Origin: Diaporthe sp. PMI_573 | Taxonomy: Eukaryota; Ascomycota; Sordariomycetes; Diaporthales; Diaporthaceae | Reading direction: 5' to 3' | DNA length: 64,000 nucleotides | Assembly (NCBI GenBank): GCA_021399435.1 | Contig: JAJTUP010000105.1 | Coordinates: 122,797-186,796, forward strand | In this document: positions 40,041 to 51,812 of the stretch, one piece after another | Layout: each line of letters opens with the position of its first letter | How positions within the stretch are numbered: the stretch's first letter is position 1 | Notes under the pieces: generated by a model | Databases searched by the model: none | The model's input: the letters and a program-made list of their open reading frames with translations, nothing else | What the model was told of the DNA's origin: nothing | Made by a program: the position numbers and the translations under genes

Positions 40041-41276
40041 TGTGATCGAAGCCGTAATGATAAATTAGTAATTGTCGATGAACTTATCATCAAAGACCGA
40101 TTGCCAAGGTTGAAGCGTTCAGTATAGCTATGCCGAACTATATATAGTGGAGTAGGTTTTGAATTCTCCTGGGATGATGTCAAGCTCGTCTGATGCAGAT
40201 TTGAACGTACTTCGACGTCAGGCGCGGGGCAGAAGAAAAGGCACAGCATATCAATAGCGCCAATCACTGCTGTTTTCTCCGCACATCAGGGACTATGCAG
40301 AACGACATCGAAACGGAGCAAGTAGTCCTATCGATCCCTACTAGAACGCCGCGGTGAGTGGGGTTCGTGACATCATGATTGTGTCAATCGCACTCTCGTC
40401 TCATTACGGAGGTAGTAAAGGGGTGGCGACCGTCAAAATCAGGAACGAGGTGACCTCTTTCTTGCAATTACCTACTCCCTCATCTACTATCATTTCAGCA
40501 ACAAGAAACTCTCTATGAGAATGGTATTCCTTGTTGATATCTTCCATTGGGTTGTAGACCGTGTATTGCGCATAGTCAGCCTTGTATGAGCAGGGAATCA
40601 TCGTTTTTCTACTAATGCCAGAAGAACTAAGTTCAAACGGCGGCAACTGCCGACCGTTTTTCATGCTTTCAGGCGAGCGCCTGCTTGTCTTCCGTCATTG
40701 TCAAGCCTAATGCCGACTAGTATATCTGACAAGGTCATTAAGGCTTCTTCTCCATTGATGTCATGATCATCAACCTACAGGACTAGTCTACTTGCCCATG
40801 CGAGATGCTCAACTTCGTCAAACCCACCAAACTGGAAAAATGATGAAATTACTTGTAAATTGTCCCAGGATTGCGGCATAACTGGCCCGCAATATGTCTC
40901 CATGCACTAACATACACAACCCCTGTACGCCATGTGGTTGCAGCCATCCGTCTTCTCCATAGAGGTTTTGCACTTCGGACAGTCCTTGACACCCGGGATT
41001 CCCGCAAATTTAGCCGATTTCAAATTGAGCTCGATAATGCTTCCCATTTCATTCGGTCCTTAATGCTGATAGACAAACTCATTACGAGAAGAGAAGATAG
41101 AAGCGTTTCAGCATCAGCCCAAGTTGGACTTTCGACGCGGAAGCTTCCACACTGCCAGGCCAGTACGATAAAGTCTTAGATGATGAGGTTCTGGGATGGC
41201 TGTTATAATTACCTCAGATGATCTGCACCTGAGGCATCTGGTAGGTGTCTTCAGGATCTATAAGAAAGTTACCGAG
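40041..41276. other. intergenic, one weak ORF
   Basis: A minus ORF of 86 codons (40404-40664) starts at ATG and has a plausible amino-acid mix, but no motif is recognised. Otherwise nothing. Confidence 0.35.
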
Positions 41277-43974
41277 TCAGCATATGCCTTGTAAGATACG
41301 GAGCTTGGAGTCTGAAATGAGTTCCTTGCCTTGACCATTGTCATAAATATACTTCCTGATATCCTCAACCCTCTTGTCAATATCTTCAATAGCCTTGTCT
41401 AAATCCTCGTGAACTGCCTCATTCCTCCATGTAGCCTGCCTCAGCGCTGTCCTTGCCACGTCATACCTACTGACACCGTTTAGAAGCATCATATGGAACG
41501 GCGTAGTCGTCGACCCCTCCTCCCGGTATCCGTTGATGACTATCCGGTTCAACCTCGGCCGGTCAAACAGAAGTCCCTGGATCTCGGTTGGGTAGCCATG
41601 ATAGTTGAAAATAACAGTCCGGTCCTCGGTAAACATGTCCTTGAAGCCTTGACGGCTCATCGCATGCGGGTGATCCGACTCTTTCCGTAGCACCATTAGA
41701 TCCGTTACGTTGACAGTCCTGATCTTGAGTGCTGGCGCCAAAGACCTGAGGAGCTCAACCGCCTTGACCACCTCGAACGTAAGCTCGACGCCGATACCGA
41801 CAAGCACGATGTCGGGATCGTCTCCACTATGAGTTGAGGCGAACTTCCAGATGCTGGCACCGCGCTTGCAATGTTGAGCGGCCTCGTCAGCGGAGAGGTA
41901 CACGGGCGTGGGCTGCTTGGAGCCAATGATAAGGTTAACGTATTTCCTCGATTTCAAGCAATGGTGGACAGTATTCAGAAAGCAGTTGGCGTCAGGTGGA
42001 AGATAGACCCTCGCGGCAGCAGACTTCAGATTCAAGACAGCGCCGATGAAGGAAGGATTCTGGTGCGAGAATCCATTGTGTTCCTGCCGCGTCCATGTGC
42101 TCGTCTCGATATAATTGATCGAAGGAACATCGCTTCTCCACTCGACCTCTGCACTGATCTTGACAAATTTCGAATATTGAACCACCATTGTATGTACAAT
42201 TCCAAGGAACGACTCGTAACTGGGGAAAATACCAATTCTGCCCGTGAGCGTGTAGCCCTGCAGGAAGCCTTGGCAGCAGTGCTCCGACAGCAGCTCGATG
42301 ACACGACCGCCTTGTGCGCGAGAGTACTCGTCCCACTGGAAATTTCGGCTGGTGCAATCGAGGACCGCATCGAGTTTGTTGCTCTCGAGCTCGTCGGGGG
42401 AGAAGACTCGTATCCGGCGCTGGTTCTTTTGGACAACTGCTTTAAGCAACTCACCCGCCGTTTTCATACAACTGTCCTCCGAGCCCTTTTGGTCGGCTGA
42501 GGAACTGCCAGTCGGGTAAATCGAGACCTATCACAGGTGCGAAACAGTCTTTGACTTGGCCGATTTTCTTAGCGTCTTTCCTGGGTAATATATTCAAGAT
42601 CTTGCTGCTGGGACGGCCGTCCTCCTGAATAAGTCCGGAGATGCCGTAGCTTGACAGCCACTGCTCTAGGAGCTTAAGTTGTCCTTGGTCCTTGTTCGCT
42701 TTGGGAAGAGGAACCTGATGAGAATGGAACGAGCCCTCAATGAATTGTCCGTCCACCTTCTTCGGACCCGTCCAACCCTGCGATGAAATATCAGTCTCGA
42801 TTGCAACAATCGCCCAATGAAAGAACACATACCTTGGGCGTCCGGAGCACGATCATCGGCCAGCGCGGCTTGACAACCGGCTCCTTCGAACGCGCTGCCT
42901 TCTGAATACTACAGATTTCACCCAAGGCCCACTCCAATGTGCTTGACAGAACGTCGTCTATACACTCAATGTCCTCGACGACGGCCACCTGGTACCCGTA
43001 CCCTGAGAACAAGGAGACTAGCTCCTTGTTATCCATACAGCCAAAAATGGTCCGTTCGCTGATCTTGAAGCCGTTCACATGCAGAATCGGGAGCACGGCA
43101 CCAGACTCACTGGGGTCGATATATTTGATAGCATGCCAGGCTCTGTGATGTGCATGTCAGCATCCCAAAGACATCATTACTTTGGAGAAGTCAGGTTTCA
43201 AGTACTCACGCAGCTGTAGGGCCAGTCTCTGCCTCGCCGTCTCCTACCACACAAGTAATGACAAGGTCTGGGTTATCCATGATCGCACCGAACGACACTG
43301 CCAGGGCATATCAAAGCTCTCCACCCTCGTGAATCGTCCCGGGTGTCTGGGGGTTGATGTGACTACAGGGAATCACGATAATTTCAGCAACATTTTCGCC
43401 TCGGCACTCTCCTGGCAAAATCCAACATACCTCGGATGTCCTCCCGGCACCGAAAATTTGGAAATCAAATTCCCTAGACCCTTGCGGTTGTAGTCATAGA
43501 GTCCAGGGTAAAACCTCTCCAGACTCCCCTCCAGCCACAGACACGCAAGAGCCGCGGGTGCACCGTGCCCTGGGCCGATTGTGAGCATCATACGCAGCGA
43601 GTCCTCGTAATTACGCAGGAGCAGGTTTAGATGCGACCAGACAATCACCAGGCCGGGGCAGGTGCCCCAGTGGCCCAGCAAACGCGGCTTGATATGCTCG
43701 AGTTCTAGAGGAGACTCGAGGAGGACGTTGTCTCTGAGGAAGATCATCGCTAGGCCGGGAAGTTAGTTGCAGGGTGGGTATTGGGGATAGGTGCTGAGTG
43801 ATGGACCATACCAGAGGCGATGTAGCAAGCTGCGTGCTGGAAGCCCTGGAGGGACGAGCGTATGTCGTCTGGCAGGTGGTGGATCTCGGGGCGCGCCTGG
43901 AGTTCGAGAACAAAGCCCGGGAGGTGAGAAGGGAGGGGGGACGGGTCGGGACGATCTATTTGCTCATGAGGCAT
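41277..43974 (-). pseudogene. phosphoketolase, five exons, nonsense plus frameshift
   Basis: Exons 43974-43812, 43749-43431, 43362-43210, 43142-42833 and 42777-41277, all with good splice sites. N-terminal XFP domain: HWGTCPGLVIVWSHLN, GPGHGAPAALACLWLEGS, then TPGTIHEGGEL and [12 protein letters not shown] (the ThDP-binding GDG...E). The XFP central and C-terminal domains are in exon 5 (RVIELLSEHCCQGFLQGYTL, HPHAMSRQGF, TTTPFHMMLLNGVSRYDVA). The enzyme splits xylulose-5-P or fructose-6-P with phosphate to acetyl-phosphate. Two defects: a TGA at 43313-43311 replaces the Gly codon of GGELGYAL, and one extra base near 42475-42490 separates the domains before MKTAGELL. The fungal gene seems recently inactivated, or the sequence carries errors. 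Confidence 0.88.
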
Positions 43975-44737
43975 TTCGGACAGTCTGTGAGAATTTCAAA
44001 GGTCAAAGTGGTAACAGGGACAGAATTCACAAGAAATCGGCGGGTGTTGCTGTGCGGTCGAAGCAGAAGCTCAGGATGACAGATTCTGGTATGCTGTTCT
44101 AAGGGGGCTGCGTAGGCCTTGAGTTTGTGAGGTATTTGTCGTGGCTTTCAGGGTCGAGCTTCCCAATACATGCGTTTCAAAAAAACATTGAAGTCAGCGA
44201 TGCAACCTCGGCCCTAGAGTGATGTGCAGGCTGTCTCGATGAGGTCATCCTGACAGGCACAGCTGGATCTGCTGATAGGGTTCGCACAACCTTATACAAG
44301 AGCAAGCAAAATGTCATAATCACGACGTTATTTCGACATATCACGAAGATTAAAATCACATGCTGAGAATCCTTCGATGAATTGTATCACAGTCGCACTA
44401 GAAACGCCACATAGCGTACACATACGACTCTTTCGCCCCGCCTCTAGGAACACTGTGACGTATTATTGAATTGTATTGTTCCTTCCATTCGTTGGAACGA
44501 AGGTAAGAAAAACGTAGGACATCACGATGCGTCTGAAGCCCATGACGTAACCATATCGTAACTGGACCTACAGGTGTTGCTCGCGGAGGATAGCTGAACG
44601 TCACCGCACGTTGACGGCTCTTACAACATATCATCCGGAACAAGTCATAAAAAGGCAAGAACTTGCAGCTGATAATCAAGAGCTTTACAATCCTAAATCT
44701 CTTCGCAAGTCAACCTACTATTAGAGCGCATATAAAA
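43975..44737. other. intergenic between phosphoketolase and SDR 1
   Basis: Divergent promoters expected here. No gene is seen. The last 30 bp before the SDR 1 ATG are AT-rich (CATATAAAAATGG). Confidence 0.4.
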
Positions 44738-45824
44738 ATGGACACAGTTAAGAAGTTTGTCGACAAGGCCCAGGGGGAGCATGACACTTCCGAGGAGCCA
44801 ACCAAGTTCTCATCTGGTACGACTCAAGGGGCAGCATAGCACAAATTTTGACGCTAACTGAAACCAGGCTACCATCACCCGCCCCAGACTCAGTCCCAGC
44901 CTGGACTGGAACGTGATATACACCCCAAGCCAGCGAAGACACACCTCCCTACCGAAGACACACAAGGCTACCAGCTGTATAAGGCCGCGGGCAAACTTAC
45001 TGGCAAGAAGGCGCTCATCACAGGCGGCGACTCCGGCATCGGCCGGGCCATAGCTATTCTCTTTGCTATGGAAGGCGCTGCCGTCGCCATCACCTACCTA
45101 CCGGAGGAAGAGGAGGACGCGCAGCATACAAAGGCGCAGGTGGAGAAAAACAACGGCCACGTGGTGCTTCTCGCTTCGGATCTGCGCAGCCCTACGGCCT
45201 GCCGCGAGGTAGTCGAGCGCGCGATTACAGCCTTAGGCGGCGACCATCTCGACGTATTGGTCAACAATGCCGGGTATCAGCAGGAGCAGATCGACATCGC
45301 AGACATTACGGAGTAAGTCGAGACTCTACATTCTACCGTCGTGTTCATCAGGGGGACGCCGCAGAGACTGACGTATCGCTGTTTGTAGGGAGCAGTACCG
45401 CCGCACGCTGCAGAGCAACCTCGACGCCACCTTTTTCTTGAGCAAGTTCGCACTGCCTCACATGCCATCTGGTGGCAGCATTATCAACACAGCCTCGGTG
45501 GACGCGTATGCGGGGCCGCCGGCGCACGTCGATTACGCGGCGTCGAAGGGTGCCATCATTGCCTTCACACGGGCGCTAGCCAACCAGCAGGCCGCGCGGG
45601 GTATTCGCGTCAATGCCGTAGCGCCAGGTCCAGTGTGGACGCCGCTCATCACGGCGTCGCTAGGCGTCGAGGCACAGAAAGGCCTGCCCAGATGGACGAC
45701 GATGGGGCGCATTGGGCAGCCGGTCGAGGCAGCAACCAGCTTTGTGTTCCTAGCGTCGCAGGACGGAAGCTTCATGACGGGTCAGACAATGCATCCGAAT
45801 GGAGGCATTGCGGTCGGGAGCTAA
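44738..45824 (+). CDS. short-chain dehydrogenase/reductase (SDR 1), three exons
   Basis: Exons 44738-44816, 44868-45312 and 45389-45824. The N-terminal extension (VDKAQGEHDTSEEP, PGLERDIHPKPAK) is that of the YhdF/'general stress' SDR group also found as glucose/ribitol dehydrogenase homologues. Rossmann motif ITGGDSGIGRA, VLVNNAG, catalytic Ser in NTASVDAY and Y-x3-K in DYAASKGA, then RVNAVAPGPVWTP and the C-terminal SFMTGQTMHPNGG. About 320 residues, intact. NAD(P)-dependent oxidation of a sugar alcohol or related stress metabolite is likely; substrate unknown. Intron 2 sits at the same place as in SDR 2 (56882-57884), marking them as paralogues. Confidence 0.92.
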
Positions 45825-46104
45825 AACTGGGGTGTACCGGTGACTGTGAGATCAGAGGTGATCTAGGGTGGAGCTCTGTCGTTGGGTATTCCGTCTCTCA
45901 AATTGCTCTCCCCTCTGTTTGTCTGCCCACCCCGGAGGACGAGGTCTGTACTGTATACCAGTGCCGAAATTCTGTAGTGCTATACTCGATGCTACAGCTT
46001 AAGTAGGCGCCGCATATCGAAATCGAACGCAATTCCAGCAAACTTCAGCTGTTCAGTGGCTTTCAAGGGTTTTATGTAAAGGCCACACCGAAGCTTTGGG
46101 GATA
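45825..46104. other. 3' flank of SDR 1
   Basis: Under 300 bp, no gene; ends at the TA target of the MITE. Confidence 0.4.
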
Positions 46105-46691
46105 CCGTATTAATTGAGAAAATTCAATTTTGCGCTAGCAGGCTTCCCCAGCCTTTCTAACGATAACAGGCCTAACGCGCTGCCAAAACCAGTATAGCGC
46201 CTCGCCAAGGCCGCACAACCCAATTCCCAGGTATTTCCGAGCCCCTATTGCATTCTCCTGGCCAGAACTGACTTTTGAAGCTATTCCCACTGCCGCGTGA
46301 CTTGATGAGAGGCATAGCCTACGGATCAAAGGATTCGACTTCACGCAGTACGACTATTCTGGCTGGGAAACGGCTGAGGCTGTAGTGGACGAGGTCAGGC
46401 TCTTCGAGGAGGTACCTGTCACTAGTCTGGATGATCAAGAGGAGTATATTGCCCATGACGAAGTCGAGGCAATTCAGGAGTGCATAGTGGTGGCCTCATG
46501 AGGACTTCCTCTTCCTCCTCCTCCTCCTCCTCCTCCTCCCTCATACTGGCAAAATGCCCTTGTCCTGGTGCACAGCAAATCCGGCGGGGTGAAAAACGGG
46601 GCGATTTGCCCCTGATGGAGGCCCTGGTCAGTGGCTGGCCGCCATGCCACTACTGGCCTAGCGCAAAATTGAATTTTCTCAATCAATACGG
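46105..46691. mobile_element. MITE-like element with Tc1/mariner-type ends
   Basis: A 34-bp terminal inverted repeat (46105-46138 and 46658-46691), one mismatch, begins CCGTATT and ends TTGCGCTAG, flanked on both sides by TA. 587 bp long. The interior has a (TCC)n microsatellite (about 46505-46537), and a broken open frame reading QYDYSGWETAEAVVDEVRLF and DDQEEYIAHDEVEAIQ up to TGA at 46499, perhaps debris of the parental transposase. No complete ORF, so a non-autonomous element. Confidence 0.85.
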
Positions 46692-46974
46692 TATTCTATC
46701 TCCAAGGCTTGACAGGACATCCAACGGGGCCCTTCTCTCGCTAGTTTGCTGCTCTCTCTGTGCAGCGAGATTGTGCAGGCCATTGTGAACCACCCAGCAT
46801 CCCGGAAGCCGCCAACGAAAACGGGACCTGCCGGTGACAACACCATCAACTCGATGCCGTCCGGTCGACTGCGGGTTCCGCTAGGCCTTATTCATTGGAA
46901 TCTCGCAAGCACTTCCCCGATCAGTGTGAAACGCAAGCGGTGTTGCAGGCCCCTAGGTACCGTACATCCAATTC
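46692..46974. other. spacer, nothing recognised
   Basis: Short gap between the MITE and the dehydrogenase relic. Confidence 0.4.
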
Positions 46975-47103
46975 CTAAAAGCGAGAGATGTCTCTCCCAA
47001 ACAGCCACGATATAGCCCAACAAACCGGCACCATGACCCTATTTCGCAGGCTCATTCCATACGTGACGTACACTGCTCTCCAAAGTAACCAGGCCGTCGA
47101 GCC
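46975..47103 (-). pseudogene. C-terminal relic resembling external alternative NADH dehydrogenase
   Basis: About 42 codons reading AWLLWRAVYVTYGMSLRNRV followed by a segment ending FGRDISRF and a stop. This is the C-terminal membrane-anchoring tail typical of NDE-type NDH-2 enzymes of fungal mitochondria. Upstream frames in the adjacent 150 bp do not continue the protein, so only the tail survives. Confidence 0.5.
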
Positions 47104-47246
47104 TTTCAATGTGTCTGCCTTGCTCTGATGTATCGCTTTGATACAGGCGCGTCGTTTCCTGCGACGCCTTTCTGCGCCCCTCTGCATGAGCTTGTCCCTA
47201 CTCCTTGTCGTTCCGTTCCCGGTACCAACAATATTAAGGCCACATC

Positions 47247-47471
47247 TCACCGAGTTGTCTCATACGCCGTTATCTCAGCCCACCGGCTCCTTGCCAGGAC
47301 CGTATCTGTCTCCTCGTCGCTTAAGCGCGCGTACCTGCTCACAAGCTCGGTCAGCGCGGCCTTCTCATTCGGGCAGATGATGGTCTTGTACAGCAGGAGT
47401 GTGTCGGCGAACCTCCACATGGGCGGGTTGATGCCCCACTTGATCATCGCCTTCAGGATCAGCTTCGGACC
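47247..47471 (-). pseudogene. unknown protein fragment
   Basis: An open stretch reading GPKLILKAMIKWGINPPMWR, then YKTIICPNEKAALTELVSRY and LSDEETDTVLARSRW, ending at 47247. The composition looks genuinely coding but the family is not recognised and neither end shows a gene boundary. It lies next to the dehydrogenase relic on the same strand. Confidence 0.35.
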
Positions 47472-47718
47472 CCTCCGTGCGCAACCATCATCACGTCCCT
47501 GTATAGCATTTCACTGTGATATTTGATGTGGTCCCCACGGTTACGCCACTAGCCCAAGAAGCACCCAACATGTTGGAGAAAATATAAGTGCCCAAAGTAT
47601 CTATGGTTTTGGGGGGTGATCACCCTTTTGTACGCACACAACATGCCTTGAAGCTCAAAGTCTCCCGTATTTACCTACATTCTCGATACCGTCATCCACA
47701 CTGAACATTCCCAAGAAC
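47472..47718. other. spacer, nothing recognised
   Basis: No gene seen. Confidence 0.4.
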
Positions 47719-47931
47719 CTAGTTGTCGAATCTATCGTCATCATCATCACCTGAGCAGAAGCCAGGACCTCCTCTTCCGCCACCTCCACTGTTCCCGTAG
47801 ACAATGCAGGCTCCGTTGCGGCAAACACCATCGTTGGCACAGTCGTTGTTTCGATTGCAAGGTCCGGCGCTCTTTTTTGGATCATTAAGCCTCACAAGCT
47901 TGCCTGGGGTACGACACAATGTAGCAGTCAT
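47719..47931 (-). CDS. small Cys-rich hypothetical protein
   Basis: 70 codons with ATG at 47931. The core GPCNRNNDCANDGVCRNGAC has four cysteines spaced as in small EGF/knottin-like secreted peptides, followed by a Gly-rich stretch and an acidic tail (CSGDDDDDRFDN). No signal peptide is present in this frame, so a 5' exon may be missing. Could be a secreted peptide or a chance ORF. Confidence 0.4.
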   Translation of the reverse strand: MTATLCRTPGKLVRLNDPKKSAGPCNRNNDCANDGVCRNGACIVYGNSGGGGRGGPGFCSGDDDDDRFDN

Positions 47932-48106
47932 GCAGAAAACAGAATTCCATTTGTCACTGGCACCTTAACCTGGAGATAAATAATTACAGTGACCGTCTTG
48001 ACCAATAGATCAACCAGTGGGCTTCCAATATATCATTCGTGACAAATACATCGACTGTGTCATGATAGGCGACCCGCTGAAAGGTTCTGCTGGTGGAGGC
48101 TTACGG

Positions 48107-48136
48107 CCAATCAACCAATCAACCAATCAACCAATC
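48107..48136 (+). promoter_or_regulatory. array of four CCAAT boxes at 8-bp spacing
   Basis: CCAAT begins at 48107, 48115, 48123 and 48131 within a CCAATCAA repeat. CCAAT is the binding core of the fungal HAP/CBC complex. The array is about 160 bp upstream of the ORF at 48292. Confidence 0.55.
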
Positions 48137-48291
48137 AGCGATCTCGAGCTATTTTCTCGTTCCTACTTCCGTGATTGAGCAGTCCTATAGGTTGTGACCG
48201 GTATTGCGCAGCTGACTACAGCTGAGCTCGACGGGCAGAGAAGCATAGCAGCGCTTCACCTCCTGACCAATTAGCCCCTTCACATTCCATC

Positions 48292-48621
48292 ATGTCCCTC
48301 AGCAAAACGACAGTGTCTTTGGCCTGCGGACGACCTGCACAGAGAACCGCATCGCGGCCTTCAACAACGCAGCGCCAGACACCGCAGACAGCTCAATCAT
48401 TGTTCAAGAATGTTTCTCGGCAAGTGGTCCCATCACCACCAACTTTACACGGCAACGCTGACGGTTGTGGGATGATGAGTGATCCGCGGGAGAGGATGAA
48501 GACGGCGAGTTATTTCGGAACCAGTAAAGCGGTGGCTGACCACTTCATAAGAGGAAGATCGTGGCCGCGAGCATATTCGGGAACAAATGAAAGTGATCAG
48601 TTAGGAATGAAAGGTAGATAA
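48292..48621 (+). CDS. hypothetical protein
   Basis: 109 codons from an ATG in good context (CATCATGTCC). The N-terminus is Ser/Thr/Arg-rich and resembles a mitochondrial presequence (SKTTVSLACGRPAQRTASRP), followed by MMSDPRERMKTASYFG. No domain is recognised. The CCAAT array upstream favours a real, regulated gene. Confidence 0.4.
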   Translation: MSLSKTTVSLACGRPAQRTASRPSTTQRQTPQTAQSLFKNVSRQVVPSPPTLHGNADGCGMMSDPRERMKTASYFGTSKAVADHFIRGRSWPRAYSGTNESDQLGMKGR

Positions 48622-49799
48622 TCGCAGAGCGTTCAAGTTCGCGCGTGACGGTGAGCCAATCTGTCTATAATGGACTTAGGGTCTATGTTTACAATTTTGA
48701 GCTTACTTGGAACTCTCGAGACACGTGGTTACTGTACAGTACTACGTGATATAGATTTGTGCTGATGATAGGAGTGTCCGGGATAGGTGAACACAATTTT
48801 AAATGGGCGCCCGTGGGCAGGTCCTACTCGTAACACCAGATGCTGCCAATGTACCGCCACTATCAGGTGACTGGCAAACAAGGAGGAGGGCAGAGAACGT
48901 ATATATGTTGTATTGAGTTATCTGCAATCCCATTGGGTGTCGCAAGTCGTCTGGCAGAGCGGCGCTTGCTGTGAGATATGTCTGGGCCTTGAGCATGCAC
49001 TTCTGAAGCCTGGACGGACGTGCACCTATACCGAGTGTCCTCCCTACAGGTTGGATATGGCCTCCCTGACATCGAGTCTGCGACATACTGCCCATCACCT
49101 CACGATGCCTCCATCATCGATCACAGCTTGTATGATGGGAACGACATAGGTTAGACAGCTTTAAAAGCACATCGCTTCATCTGTCATACACTAAATGTGA
49201 TATCCCTCTTGATTCGAGTAGCACCGGCAACAGTAATCAACAGGTCTTCCTCTTAGAGCCATTTATTTCTGTCCAAGAGAGGCCGGTAGATCGCCGACTT
49301 CGATGTGCCGGCTTTGGAGGAAGATGGCTGTGACACATTGCAACCCCTTTGCAATTGTGACCGTACCAAGCCGCCCACAGACAAGGAAATCGCATCTTTG
49401 GACTCTTCGGAGGAGCAACTCGGCGACCCACCCTCCGCTGGAGCCATACGGGCCAGTGACAAGTGGGTTGTCCACTCTGCGCTGCTGCAATGGTATGTCC
49501 CAGTACGCTGTGAAGCGAGTGTATGGCCAACTGCGAGGATTTGTCGCAACAGAGTCGAGCAACAAAAGCAACCTGTTTTAATGATCTGTTTTCTCATTTG
49601 TAACAAATCCTATTGGAACCAAGCCCTTTAATTTCCTAGCTCAAACGGTATTCTCAAAAATGGACCTCAATCCCGTAATAGACGGGCCCAATACAAGCTC
49701 AGTGTTTGATTTCAATTTAAGCGCAGTACACCGTGATTCAATTCCAAATTGGACATCGCAGAGATCGCACTGGCTGGCCCGAGAGCAACATTTGCGCGC
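48622..49799. other. intergenic, no confident gene
   Basis: Mutually antisense ORFs of 70-117 codons at 48800-49150 and 49240-49630; none shows a family signature. Confidence 0.35.
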
Positions 49800-50244
49800 T
49801 CAACGAGTGGACGAAGTCCCGTCCCCAGTGCCAGGAAGGCCCTCCTCGTCGCCCGGCTCCTGGTACGTGGCTCCAGGCTTGGTGGCACCGCGAGTGCGGC
49901 CGCCCTTCAGGATGTTGCTGTTGTCGATGGCTTCTTTTTCGTCTTGCTCTGCAAAGACGTACATATTTGTCAGCACCTTTCGCGGTCGGATATCGCCCTC
50001 CACAAATCATGCCCCCTTTACCTTTCTTGAATGGGTTTTATGAGACAAGACACTTACCGAGAGCGGCGTCGGAGTCAGGGTTCCGAGCGTCGTTGGGCTG
50101 CTCGACAGTTGTCTCGTCCGCGATGACGGGAACTGCTGTTTTGCCCGAGGTGGTGAAAGAGTTGTCAACCGTGTCGCCGCCCTGAGGAATGTCGTCAGTG
50201 ACGGTGTCAGCGTTGTTGAACTCCTTGTTGGCGTTGGTTGACAT
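49800..50244 (-). CDS. CHZ-like histone chaperone domain protein, two exons
   Basis: Exons 50244-50058 and 49948-49800, joined by a 109-nt intron (GTAAGT...TTTGCAG). About 110 residues: an acidic, disordered N-terminus (MSTNANKEFNNADTVTDDIP) and a C-terminal motif EAIDNSNILKGGRTRG, close to the CHZ signature (EEIDTSNI..GGRRTRGK) of Chz1, which carries H2A.Z-H2B dimers to SWR1. The tail is Gly/Thr-rich rather than the usual DYAKA, so this may be a relative, not Chz1 itself. A TATA box lies 97 nt upstream. Confidence 0.55.
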
Positions 50245-50340
50245 CTTTTTTCTGTTGCTGTCTGTGAAATGCAGGTCTGGGTGGGGGTTGCTGAAATTGA
50301 GAGATCGCGATTGCAACAAGTATTGGTCTGATCTGGTCCG

Positions 50341-50350
50341 TGTATATAAC
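50341..50350 (-). promoter_or_regulatory. TATA box of the CHZ-like gene
   Basis: GTTATATACA on the minus strand, 97 nt before the ATG at 50244, followed by a C/A-rich leader. Confidence 0.5.
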
Positions 50351-51812
50351 AGAGAAATATAAGTTAGTCGCGGGGATTCGTGGCTTCGGAGAAGAAACCA
50401 CACCGTATATTATATCATTGTTCCCTTTAGACTTGGGTTGACATCATTGTAACGGCATCCAATCGTTGGTTTCCTGCATAAAGACATCATAGAGGCTACA
50501 ATCAATTCTTGCAGTTGCTGCCTTCACTTTATGGTCACAGTGACGTATGCTGCATTCTTAAGCTCAATGGTTTCACCAGCTCTAATATGAGGAGATGCAT
50601 TGCATACTACATATTAGTTATTAGGGTTTAATACGGTTCACAGGCTTAATGCCGTTCGATGCAGAGGGTACATAGTTTTTGGTTGGCAGCGTTGGCGCAG
50701 AGCGTGGCAGTCTTAACTATGGAAGTCTTGAGCCCTGCCTATCAGGAGAGGTGGTCCAGACCCACCGGACAACGTATTACATGAGATCAGATTGTGAGAT
50801 ATACAGCTCTGTGCACCCCTACAGGCATCTTGAACGTCCGTTCCCACGCACAGTCATCGGAGTGGGTCAGCTGAGTTTTAAAAACTTCCGGAACAGCTCC
50901 ACAGTCCTCTGACTCCACAGGAGTGGGTGGCACTTCCTGTCGTTGACGCTTCTTCTGCGTCATCGCGGAGCGCATAGCACGAGGTAGTGTGGTTATCCAG
51001 AGCACGCATCTCGCGCAGAGTCTTGCAACTGCGTATAGTGGTTACTACTGCACTGTCACAGCCGGGAGTTTTATCTCGGAGGGCGCCCCTGATCAATAGG
51101 GTGAACATGACCTGATTTTCTTCTAAACAAGTGCCCGCGCTGTTAGCCTGATCGTATTATCACAACACAGTGGTAATAGGTAATTACAAACGGGCTGACA
51201 GACGACAATCTAGTCAGGAAACCTGTATCATCTTTACATTCGACCTAGACTTTCGCGACGACTCAACTCCCAGAGGCCTAAGTATGGTTACAAACAGCAA
51301 TTGTGGGTAAAATTGCCGAGACCCCCCGATGCGCCACTACCGTTTCGAAGCGTGCATTCTCCCGTTCGCTATGTTTTGAATGTCGTTCCCCGACCTTGCC
51401 GAGTAAACTCCAGCGGCCGGGTGCTAGTGCGGACGAGGGCGGTGATGTGAGAAGTAGATAGGTTACCCACTGCGCAGTGTGTAACAATATTGTAAGAGAT
51501 GCGCGTCGCTTAGCACGAGAAGGATCCACGGCAGCCAAAGATTCCCTGACATAAGTGGTATAACCCTTACTATTTACCTTTATCCGCACCGTCCTACGTG
51601 TCACTATTCCTATAGGCCCAACAGCACCGTGGGCACACCTTTATTCCAGTCAAATAACCTCGGTGAGGCAGAGTCAACTGGGACTGGAAAATGTACGATA
51701 GTTGTATTCTAGATACGCATATATAAGCAGAAGCTAAGTTAAACGCAGAAGGCAGATAGCTTTTCTTCTAAATAGTATATATTTCCTATTTGCTTCCTTC
51801 ATTGACTAATAC
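50351..51812. other. intergenic, nothing recognised
   Basis: Only short ORFs without motifs (for example minus 51278-51604). Confidence 0.4.

Noticed and set aside
46480..46788. Plus ORF with a poly-Ser run
   Set aside because: Produced by the (TCC)n microsatellite inside the MITE; extends across the element end.
49237..49631. Set of ORFs on both strands (92-117 codons)
   Set aside because: Five overlapping frames in the same 400 bp, none with splice structure or motif; no basis for choosing one.
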